From Aquabacterium sp. (GTDB lineage: Bacteria > Pseudomonadota > Gammaproteobacteria > Burkholderiales > Burkholderiaceae_C), in assembly GCF_030652515.1 (NCBI RefSeq), contig NZ_JAUSAR010000161.1, positions 1-39,018 of the forward strand: a stretch of DNA of 39,018 nt, in the 5' to 3' direction. Within the stretch, counting starts at the first letter, position 1. The number at the start of each line of letters is the position of its first letter. Shown here in pieces: positions 31,058 to 39,018 of this stretch. Made by a program: the position numbers and the translations under genes. The notes under the pieces are model-generated. The model was not told the origin of the DNA and made no database searches. It was given only the letters and a program-made list of their open reading frames with translations.

Positions 31058-31859
31058 AGTCGTAGTCCACGATCAAGGGTGCGTGGTCCGAGAACCACTG
31101 CCCCTTGTAGACCGAAGCATGCCGCGCCAATGGCGCCAGGCCTGGCGTCGCCAACTGGTAGTCAATGCGCCAACCCACGTTCTTGGCGCGAGCCTGCCCC
31201 CGGTTGCTCCACCATGTGTAGCACTCATCGGTGGTCTCAGGGTGCAGTTGGCGGTAGACATCGACCAGGCCGATGCCCTTTTCAGGATCAAGCAGTGTGG
31301 TCATCCAGGCGCGCTCCTCCGGCAAAAAGCCACTGTTCTTGAGGTTGCCCTTCCAGTTTTTCAGGTCCTTCTCGTGGTGCGCGATGTTGACGTCACCCAC
31401 CAGGATGTATTCGCGCTCGGCTTTCAGGCGTGCCAGGTGAGGCGCAATCATCCCCAGGAAGCGGAACTTGGCCTGCTGGCGGTCTTCCGAGCTGGAGCCG
31501 CTGGGAAAGTAGCAGCTGATCAGCGACAGCTTGCGACCAGGTTTGTCAAAGCGCACTTCCACCCAGCGCCCCTCGGCGTCGAACTCGGTGGTGGTGTCGT
31601 GCGTGCCCAGGCCGATCAGCACGTCGGACGGTTCATGCTTGCTGTACAGGCCCACGCCCGAGTAGCCTTTTTTCTCGGCATGGTGAAAGTAGCCCTGCAT
31701 GCCCGCCATGGCCAACAAGTTAGGGGTCAGGTCGGCGGCTTGCGCCTTGAGCTCCTGCACGCCCATACAATCGGCCGCAAGCTCTTCAGCCCACGGGATC
31801 AGGCCCTTGTTGGCGGCGGACCGGATGCCGTTCAGGTTGAGTGAGACGAGTCGAAACAC
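31047..31859 (-). CDS. xth: Exodeoxyribonuclease III (AP endonuclease)
   Basis: A 270-residue EEP-fold nuclease of the exonuclease III/ExoA family acting in base-excision repair by cutting 5' of abasic sites and trimming 3' ends. Visible motifs: SLNLNGIRSA at the start, the metal-binding Glu in GVQELKAQ, YFPSGSS, the GDVNIAHHEKDLKNWKGN loop, and the C-terminal DYQLATP and [12 protein letters not shown] containing the catalytic Asp-His. The start codon is GTG, because a stop lies four codons upstream in frame and no ATG is available near the conserved N-terminus. It is divergent from pyrE with only 14 bp between the start codons, so both promoters must lie inside the neighbouring genes or overlap. 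Confidence 0.95.
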   Translation of the reverse strand: MFRLVSLNLNGIRSAANKGLIPWAEELAADCMGVQELKAQAADLTPNLLAMAGMQGYFHHAEKKGYSGVGLYSKHEPSDVLIGLGTHDTTTEFDAEGRWVEVRFDKPGRKLSLISCYFPSGSSSEDRQQAKFRFLGMIAPHLARLKAEREYILVGDVNIAHHEKDLKNWKGNLKNSGFLPEERAWMTTLLDPEKGIGLVDVYRQLHPETTDECYTWWSNRGQARAKNVGWRIDYQLATPGLAPLARHASVYKGQWFSDHAPLIVDYDFKL

Positions 31860-31873
31860 AAGGTACTTTCATC

Positions 31874-32551
31874 ATGAGCAACACCCCCTCCACCTCGGCG
31901 CTGGCCCAGGATTTCGTGGCCTTCGCGGTTGAATCGCAGGTGTTGCGGTTTGGGGAATTCAAAACCAAGGCGGGGCGGCTGTCGCCCTACTTCTTCAATG
32001 CCGGCCTGTTTGACGACGGCGCCAAGCTGGGCCGCCTGGCGCAATTCTATGCACAGCGCCTGCTTGACTCCGGCCTGCAGTTCGACATGCTGTTCGGGCC
32101 CGCCTACAAGGGCATCACCCTGGCGGCGGCCGTGTCGATCGAGCTGGCGCGGCTGGGCAAGAACGTGCCCTTTGCCTACAACCGCAAGGAAGCCAAAGAC
32201 CACGGCGAGGGGGGCACCCTGGTGGGCGCCCCGGTCAAGGGCCGCGTGCTGATCATCGACGACGTGATCTCGGCCGGTACCTCGGTGCGCGAGTCCATCG
32301 ACCTGATCGCCAAGGCCGGCGCCACGCCCTGCGGCGTCACCATCGCGCTGGACCGGCAAGAAAAAGCCACCCTGAATGGTGAGGAATGTCCGGAAAGTGC
32401 CGTTCAACAGGTCGAACAGCACTACCAACTCCCGGTTGTTTCCATTGCGAGCCTGGCCGACCTGTTGCAATATCTGAGTCATCAATCCGACCCCGCGTTG
32501 GTCTCATTCCATCCCGCCGTTGCCGCTTATCGGCAGCGTTACGGGGTTTGA
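31874..32551 (+). CDS. pyrE: Orotate phosphoribosyltransferase
   Basis: A 225-residue type I phosphoribosyltransferase that joins orotate and PRPP to give OMP in pyrimidine synthesis. SPYFFNAGLFDDG near residue 37, the dimer loop NRKEAKDHGEGG and the PRPP-binding motif VLIIDDVISAGTSVRESI are diagnostic. The ATG at 31874 follows AAGG at 10-bp spacing. The pairing with a divergent xth gene is familiar from Burkholderiales. The gene is complete and of normal length. Confidence 0.97.
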   Translation: MSNTPSTSALAQDFVAFAVESQVLRFGEFKTKAGRLSPYFFNAGLFDDGAKLGRLAQFYAQRLLDSGLQFDMLFGPAYKGITLAAAVSIELARLGKNVPFAYNRKEAKDHGEGGTLVGAPVKGRVLIIDDVISAGTSVRESIDLIAKAGATPCGVTIALDRQEKATLNGEECPESAVQQVEQHYQLPVVSIASLADLLQYLSHQSDPALVSFHPAVAAYRQRYGV

Positions 32552-32576
32552 GGCGGCGCCACGAGACGCTCAACCC

Positions 32577-33272
32577 ATGCATCGAACCGCGCGACGACTA
32601 TCCTGGCTGGCACCTTTGGTGGGGGCCTTGTGTGCGCCCGCCTTCGCGGGGGGCACCCTGTTCCGCTGCGGCAGCTCCTACCAGGACCGGCCCTGTGACG
32701 CTGGCCAGCCCAGTAAAGTGATCGGCAGCAATGGCGCCAGCCGCGAGCAGCCCGCGGTGGCCGATTCCGCCCCGGTGGATGCCGTGTGCGCCGAGCGGGT
32801 CACCCGCGCCAAGCAGATCGTGTGGGCCAAGGAGTCCGGCAAGACGGCCGAGGTGCAACTGGCCACGGCCACCTCGGAGGGCGAGCGCCGTTTGATCGCC
32901 GATGTCTACAGCCGCCGTGGTTCGTCCGTGGCGGTGGGCAAGGGTGTTGAAGCTGATTGCATGGCCGAGAGGGCGCGTGCGGCGCAGGCCGCAGCCTTGA
33001 TCGAGGCCGCCAGCAAGCTGCAGGCTCAGGGCAGCCCCGCCTTGTCACCCGCCCCGGCTGAGTCCGCCCGGCCTGCTGAAACGGCTGTGCCGCGCCAGGC
33101 TGCCACCGCCCAAGCTGCCCTGGCCGCCAAGACCGCGCGGTGCCAGGCCGTGAAGGGCCAATTGGACGACGTCACCACCGCTCAGCGGGCTGGTGGCACC
33201 ATGGCCCACATGGAACAACTCAATCGACAGCGGCAAACGGCCGCAAAGGCATGGCGTGATGCGGGTTGCTGA
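32577..33272 (+). CDS. Secreted DUF4124-like protein, first of a pair
   Basis: A 231-residue protein of unknown function. Residues 1-24 (MHRTARRLSW..CAPAFA) are a signal peptide with an AFA cleavage site. The mature N-terminus (LFRCGSSYQDRPCDAGQPSKV) has the spaced cysteines and the 'DRPCD' pattern of DUF4124, a short periplasmic domain common in proteobacteria. The rest is Ala/Gln-rich and probably helical (about 75-230), with a low-complexity Ala-Pro stretch near 155-175. It lies 25 bp after pyrE. The next gene overlaps its end by 14 bp. No enzymatic motif is visible. Confidence 0.75.
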   Translation: MHRTARRLSWLAPLVGALCAPAFAGGTLFRCGSSYQDRPCDAGQPSKVIGSNGASREQPAVADSAPVDAVCAERVTRAKQIVWAKESGKTAEVQLATATSEGERRLIADVYSRRGSSVAVGKGVEADCMAERARAAQAAALIEAASKLQAQGSPALSPAPAESARPAETAVPRQAATAQAALAAKTARCQAVKGQLDDVTTAQRAGGTMAHMEQLNRQRQTAAKAWRDAGC

Positions 33273-33942
33273 CCTCCGTTTGAATCGGCACTCCTGGTGC
33301 GTGGCCGTGCTGGGTGCGGTCGCGATCCTGGGGGCGACTTCGGCGTGGGCTGCGCCAGTCATTTACTCGTGCGACGACGGCAAGGGCCACAAGCTCACCT
33401 CGGATCGCCCGATCCAGGAGTGTCTGGACCGCGAGCAGCGCTTGCTCAACAAGGACGGCTCTCACCGCCAGACCGTGCCACCGCGCATGACGGCCGAAGA
33501 AATGGCCGTCTACGAAGACCAGCAACGGCTGAAAGCCGTGAAGGAGGCGGCCCGCAAGGACGCCGTCCGCCGTGACCGCAACCTGATGCTGCGTTTCCCC
33601 AACGAGGCTGCGCACAACAAGGGCCGCGTGGCCGCGCTGGACGACCTGCGCAAGGCCATCGCCATCTCTGAAAAGCGCGTGGCTGAACTGCAGGCCGACC
33701 GCAAGACCTTGGCAACCGAAGCCGAATTCTTCCAGGGCAAGGCCATGCCCTTCAAGCTGCGCTCGCGCATCGAAGACAACGAAGCCACGCAGCAGGCTCA
33801 GCGCGACATCATCGTGAACCAGAAGGCCGAGATGGTGCGCATCAACGCGCTGTACGACGCCGAGCTGGCCCGCTTGCGGCGCCTGTGGGCCGGCGCGCCG
33901 CTGGGGTCGCAGGCCGCGACGCCTGCCTCGGCGGCGCGCTGA
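33259..33942 (+). CDS. Secreted DUF4124-like protein, second of a pair
   Basis: A 227-residue protein with a signal peptide (about 1-31, CVAVLGAVAILGATSAWA followed by AP), a DUF4124-like head (VIYSCDDGKGHKLTSDRPIQEC) and a long charged, helix-prone region (about 75-215) rich in Arg, Lys, Glu and Ala that should form a coiled coil. The ATG at 33259 lies inside the end of the previous gene (14-bp overlap), pointing to translational coupling; a GTG directly before it is an alternative start. It converges on gatB, leaving 6 bp between the stops. Probably a periplasmic envelope protein; function unknown. Confidence 0.75.
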   Translation: MRVADLRLNRHSWCVAVLGAVAILGATSAWAAPVIYSCDDGKGHKLTSDRPIQECLDREQRLLNKDGSHRQTVPPRMTAEEMAVYEDQQRLKAVKEAARKDAVRRDRNLMLRFPNEAAHNKGRVAALDDLRKAIAISEKRVAELQADRKTLATEAEFFQGKAMPFKLRSRIEDNEATQQAQRDIIVNQKAEMVRINALYDAELARLRRLWAGAPLGSQAATPASAAR

Positions 33943-33948
33943 TCTTCC

Positions 33949-35433
<1,485 letters not shown>

Positions 35434-35461
35434 GGGGCGTTCAGCGTGAAGAATGATGGGT

Positions 35462-36310
35462 TCAGGGGCGGCTGCCAACGGCGCGGTAGTTCTGGGCGTT
35501 TTGTTGCCGCCAGCGCTCAAGCAGTGCCAGGTTGTCGTGTTGCCAGGGGTGGAAGCTGGGCTTGAAGTACGCCAGCCAGTGGGGCAGGGTGTGCCAGGCC
35601 ACGCCGTCGCGGCCAAACCAGAAGCCCAGCGCGCTGCGGTGGGTGGACCACTTGAAGAACTCGCCGTCGCGGCGCAGCATCTTGCCGGTCTGGATGGCCA
35701 CCCAGATGTTGAACTCGATCGAGATCAACAAGAAGATCGACACGCGCATCAGGTAGCCGCCGCCGACCGCGTTGTAGGTGTCCATGGCCACGGCCTTGTG
35801 CTCGGACTCTTCAGCGGCGTGCCAGGTCCACAGGGCGCGCATCATCGGGGTCATGCGCTCGGTCCAACTGCTGCGGCGCAAGAGGCCATCGCCCAACACG
35901 GCGGTGAAATGCTCGTAGGCCGTCGTGATGGCCAGCTTGAAGCGTGGTGACGAATTGCGTGTGAGGTGCATGACACGTTGGAGTGTGCGCTCCACCCAGG
36001 CGTCGTAACCCATGGCCAGCAGGTGGTCGTTGTACTGCTGGTGCAGGTGGCGGTGCGTGGCCTCCTGGCCCGCGAACAGCTTGATGTCTTTGGCCAGTTG
36101 GGCGTTGCCCTGGCGCTCGACCTCGGGCAGGAAATGGCGCACCGCGTCGATGAAGAACTGCTCACCCACCGGGAACATGAAGGACAGGGCGTTGAACACC
36201 TGCGAACGGTAGGCATCGCCCCCGTTCCAGTGCGGCTCAAAGCCCTGGCTCAAATCAATGTCCAAGTGGCGGATGGTCATGTCATGCGATGACGCGGCGG
36301 AGGCGCTCAT
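35462..36310 (-). CDS. PF10118-type putative metal-dependent hydrolase inside the gat operon
   Basis: A 282-residue protein of the 'predicted metal-dependent hydrolase' family PF10118. Helical sequence with metal-type residues: E50, E83-A-T-H86, E133-H134 and E168-S-E-H171, a ferritin-like arrangement of two ExxH motifs and extra glutamates that could hold a di-iron centre. The name hydrolase is historical; an oxidase or oxygenase role is as plausible. A hydrophobic stretch near 190-212 ([17 protein letters not shown]) may touch the membrane. The ATG overlaps the gatA stop by 4 bp (ATGA), so it is cotranslated with the amidotransferase. It is not known to take part in tRNA amidation. Confidence 0.85.
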   Translation of the reverse strand: MSASAASSHDMTIRHLDIDLSQGFEPHWNGGDAYRSQVFNALSFMFPVGEQFFIDAVRHFLPEVERQGNAQLAKDIKLFAGQEATHRHLHQQYNDHLLAMGYDAWVERTLQRVMHLTRNSSPRFKLAITTAYEHFTAVLGDGLLRRSSWTERMTPMMRALWTWHAAEESEHKAVAMDTYNAVGGGYLMRVSIFLLISIEFNIWVAIQTGKMLRRDGEFFKWSTHRSALGFWFGRDGVAWHTLPHWLAYFKPSFHPWQHDNLALLERWRQQNAQNYRAVGSRP

Positions 36311-37815
36311 GTCAGGCTCGCGGGCAGGCGCTGATGCCAGTCGGTGGCGTGCTGGAAGGCGTGTGCCGTGTGCAGCAAAGTGCCTTCCTGCCAATAGTTG
36401 CCGATGAGCTGCAGGCCCACGGGCAGGCCGTGTTCGCCAAAGCCGGCGGGCACACTCATGCCGGGCAAGCCAGCCAATGAGGCGGGCAGCGTGAAGATGT
36501 CGGCCAGGTACTCGGCCAGCGGGTCGGCCTGGCGGCCCCCGTCGGCCGCGATGGGGCGCGCCACGTTGGGCGACACTGGCCCGGCGATCACATCGCAATG
36601 CTGAAAGGCCGACTGGAAGTCGTCGGCGATCATGCGGCGCAGCTTTTGGGCTTGCAGGTAGTAGGCGTCGTAATAGCCATGCGACAGCACATAGGCACCG
36701 ATCATGATCCGGCGCTTGACCTCGGGTCCGAAGCCTTCGGCGCGGGTCTTGCGGTACATGTCGGCCAGGTCGGTGTATTGCTTGGCGCGGTGTCCGAACT
36801 TGACGCCATCGAAGCGGCTCAGGTTGGACGAGGCCTCGGCGGGCGCGATGATGTAGTACACCGGGATGGACAGCTCGGTGCGTGGCAGGCTCACGTCCAC
36901 CAAGGTGGCGCCCAGCTTTTGCAATTGCGCCAGGGCCTGCTTGGTGGCGTCCAGCACGCCGGCGGCCACACCTTCACCGAAGAACTCCTTGGGCACGCCC
37001 ACGCGCAGGCCTCTCAAAGGCTGCTCGGCCGTGGCGCCAGCGCGCGGTGTTCTCAATCCACTCACAAAATCAGGCACGTTTTGCTGCGCACTGGTGGCAT
37101 CGCGCTCGTCGAAGCCGCTCATGGCTTGCAACATCAGCGCGCAGTCTTCGGCGGTGCGGGCCATGGGACCGGCCTGGTCCAGCGATGAGGCGAACGCGAT
37201 CATGCCGTAGCGCGAGCAGCGGCCATAGGTGGGCTTGATGCCGGTGATGCCGGTCAGGGCGGCCGGTTGGCGGATCGAGCCGCCGGTGTCGGTGCCGGTG
37301 GCGCCCGCGACCAAGCGCGCCGAGACGGCCACGGCCGAGCCGCCGGACGAGCCGCCCGGGATGCGGTCGGTGGCCCAGGGGTTGCGCGCCAACTGGTAGG
37401 CCGAGTTTTCGTTGGCGCCGCCCATGGCGAACTCGTCGCAGTTGAGCTTGCCCACGGTCACCGCGCCAGCCGCCTTCAGCTTGGCCACCACGGTGGCATC
37501 AAAAGGGCTGACATAGCCTTGCAGGATCTTGGACGCGGCCGTGGTGGGCAGGTCGCGCGTCACGAAGATGTCTTTGTGCGCGATCGGGATGCCGTCCAGG
37601 GGCCCCAGGGACTGCCCAGCAGCGCGGCGCGCGTCGGCAGCAAAGGCCTGCGCCAGCGCGCCATCGGCGTCCACGTGAAGAAAGGCGCCCAAACCGCTGT
37701 GCGCGGCAATGCGCGCCAAGGCATGGCGGGTCAGGTCGACACTGGTCGTCTGGCCGGCCGAGAGTTGCTGGCCGGACTGCGCCAGCGTTAAATCATGTAA
37801 AGACTGTGCATTCAT
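36307..37815 (-). CDS. gatA: Asp/Glu-tRNA amidotransferase subunit A
   Basis: A 502-residue amidase-signature enzyme that releases ammonia from glutamine for GatB. The catalytic Ser-cisSer-Lys set is visible: K81 in [10 protein letters not shown]156 in [10 protein letters not shown] and S180 in [12 protein letters not shown]. The following [19 protein letters not shown] block is typical of bacterial GatA. It overlaps gatC by 4 bp (ATGA) at its start and the PF10118 gene by 4 bp at its end. The length is slightly above the usual 480-490 residues. Confidence 0.97.
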   Translation of the reverse strand: MNAQSLHDLTLAQSGQQLSAGQTTSVDLTRHALARIAAHSGLGAFLHVDADGALAQAFAADARRAAGQSLGPLDGIPIAHKDIFVTRDLPTTAASKILQGYVSPFDATVVAKLKAAGAVTVGKLNCDEFAMGGANENSAYQLARNPWATDRIPGGSSGGSAVAVSARLVAGATGTDTGGSIRQPAALTGITGIKPTYGRCSRYGMIAFASSLDQAGPMARTAEDCALMLQAMSGFDERDATSAQQNVPDFVSGLRTPRAGATAEQPLRGLRVGVPKEFFGEGVAAGVLDATKQALAQLQKLGATLVDVSLPRTELSIPVYYIIAPAEASSNLSRFDGVKFGHRAKQYTDLADMYRKTRAEGFGPEVKRRIMIGAYVLSHGYYDAYYLQAQKLRRMIADDFQSAFQHCDVIAGPVSPNVARPIAADGGRQADPLAEYLADIFTLPASLAGLPGMSVPAGFGEHGLPVGLQLIGNYWQEGTLLHTAHAFQHATDWHQRLPASLT

Positions 37816-38111
37816 TCGATCACCTTGGGCACCAGAAACAGGCCGTTTTCCTGGGCCGGGGCGTTGCGCATGTTGGCGTCGCGGTCGTTGGATTCGCTTA
37901 CCAGGTCCTCGCGCAGGCGCAGGGTCACGTCTTCGATGGCCGACAGGGGGGTGTACAGGGGCTCGACGCCGGAGGTGTCCACGGCGCGCATCTTCTCGAC
38001 GATGGCGAAAAAGTCATTCAATTGGGTCAGCATGGCGGTTTGCTCCTCGCTGCGCAGTTCCAGGCGCGCGAGTTGGGCAATCCGGCTGACGTCAGCGGGG
38101 GTCAGGGCCAT
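37812..38111 (-). CDS. gatC: Asp/Glu-tRNA amidotransferase subunit C
   Basis: A 99-residue GatC, which wraps around GatA and stabilises the GatAB complex. [19 protein letters not shown] at the N-terminus, [15 protein letters not shown] in the middle and LREDLV near the C-terminus are typical. ATG at 38120 (adding three residues) is an alternative start. It is the first gene of gatC-gatA-PF10118-gatB, behind a clear sigma-70-type promoter, and divergent from mreB. Confidence 0.95.
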   Translation of the reverse strand: MALTPADVSRIAQLARLELRSEEQTAMLTQLNDFFAIVEKMRAVDTSGVEPLYTPLSAIEDVTLRLREDLVSESNDRDANMRNAPAQENGLFLVPKVIE

Positions 38112-38170
38112 GGGTTCCATCCAAGGGTAGCAAAGGCGGTGCCCAGGGAGATTTCACCGGGGCTTGGGGT

Positions 38171-38199
38171 ATTATCCTAGGTTATCCATCACCAGTGAA
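38171..38199 (-). promoter_or_regulatory. Sigma-70-type promoter of the gat operon
   Basis: On the minus strand TTCACT (38194-38199), a 17-bp spacer and GATAAT (38171-38176) give a 4/6 and 5/6 match to the consensus at optimal spacing. Transcription would start near 38164, leaving a leader of about 50 nt before gatC. Confidence 0.65.
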
Positions 38200-38287
38200 T
38201 GCACAACAATTGGGCATGTTGCTGTGGTGGGTTGAACACCATTTCTGATCGTCGCCGGTGCTGTGTCGCCGCGCGGCGCATCTTGTT

Positions 38288-38300
38288 TGCAAAATTTGCA
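38288..38300. repeat. 13-bp palindrome upstream of mreB
   Basis: TGCAAA-A-TTTGCA is a perfect inverted repeat about the central A and also contains TTTGCA twice in direct orientation (38286-38291 and 38295-38300). It stands in the 286-bp divergent region, about 100 bp before the mreB ATG. No convincing sigma-70 boxes for mreB were found nearby. Possible regulatory site; function unknown. Confidence 0.35.
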
Positions 38301-38382
38301 CAAAGGCTTTTCTCGGGTTTGGGGCGATTCGGCGCGTGCGGTCATGCGGCACGGCGGGTGGTCCTTCACCTGATGAGGCTAG

Positions 38383-39018
<636 letters not shown>

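Overview
The window looks like a chromosomal segment of a high-GC, Gram-negative betaproteobacterium of the order Burkholderiales, probably in or near the Comamonadaceae/Aquabacterium-type lineages. Two things suggest this: a gatCAB operon divergent from mreB and an exodeoxyribonuclease III gene back to back with pyrE, both of which I recall from this order, and abundant hybrid kinases and c-di-GMP genes. This is inference from gene content and order; no marker RNA gene is present. I see no tRNA, rRNA, CRISPR array, insertion sequence or phage gene. Coding density is high and no gene-free stretch exceeds 300 bp.

Layout. (1) 1-2024: the tail of an AI-2E-family membrane protein, a transglutaminase-like protease and a PHB-depolymerase-type esterase. 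(2) 2203-8310: a signalling operon made of a CHASE3-GAF hybrid kinase with three receivers, a CheR methyltransferase, a receiver-less CheB methylesterase and a receiver-kinase. (3) 8291-13512: a complete type I secretion operon (C39-peptidase ABC exporter, HlyD-type adaptor, TolC-type channel) lying downstream of a 59-codon gene for a double-glycine-leader peptide, with an intrinsic terminator between the peptide gene and the exporter. A six-TM hybrid kinase (13749-15581) lies upstream on the same strand. (4) 15749-17433: a two-gene YadG/YadH-like ABC exporter. (5) 17529-24092: two tandem, overlapping membrane diguanylate cyclases and two convergent hybrid kinases. (6) 24346-28499: a small outer-membrane beta-barrel, an AraC-type regulator and, divergently, a ferredoxin-NADH reductase plus an AlkB/XylM-type membrane di-iron hydroxylase. 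(7) 28659-31057: a methyl-accepting chemotaxis protein overlapping an EAL phosphodiesterase, behind a good candidate flagellar sigma-28 promoter. (8) 31047-39018: housekeeping genes xth, pyrE, two DUF4124-like secreted proteins, gatC-gatA-[PF10118 ferritin-like protein]-gatB, and the start of mreB.

How the genes fit together. The peptide and exporter form a self-contained secretion module: the leader carries L(-12), S(-11), E(-8), V(-7), V(-4), G(-2), G(-1), the pattern read by C39 peptidases, and the exporter keeps its Cys-His-Asp triad. The peptide may be a microcin-like bacteriocin or a signal; no immunity gene is evident. The hydroxylase has all its histidine boxes and is paired with a XylA-like reductase instead of a rubredoxin; a 21-bp-spaced direct repeat in the divergent promoter is a natural AraC-type operator. 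Sigma-28-like elements before the MCP-EAL pair, and more weakly before the cyclase pair and one kinase, suggest that part of the c-di-GMP and chemotaxis genes here is expressed with the flagellar regulon. Five histidine kinases occur without a single DNA-binding response regulator.
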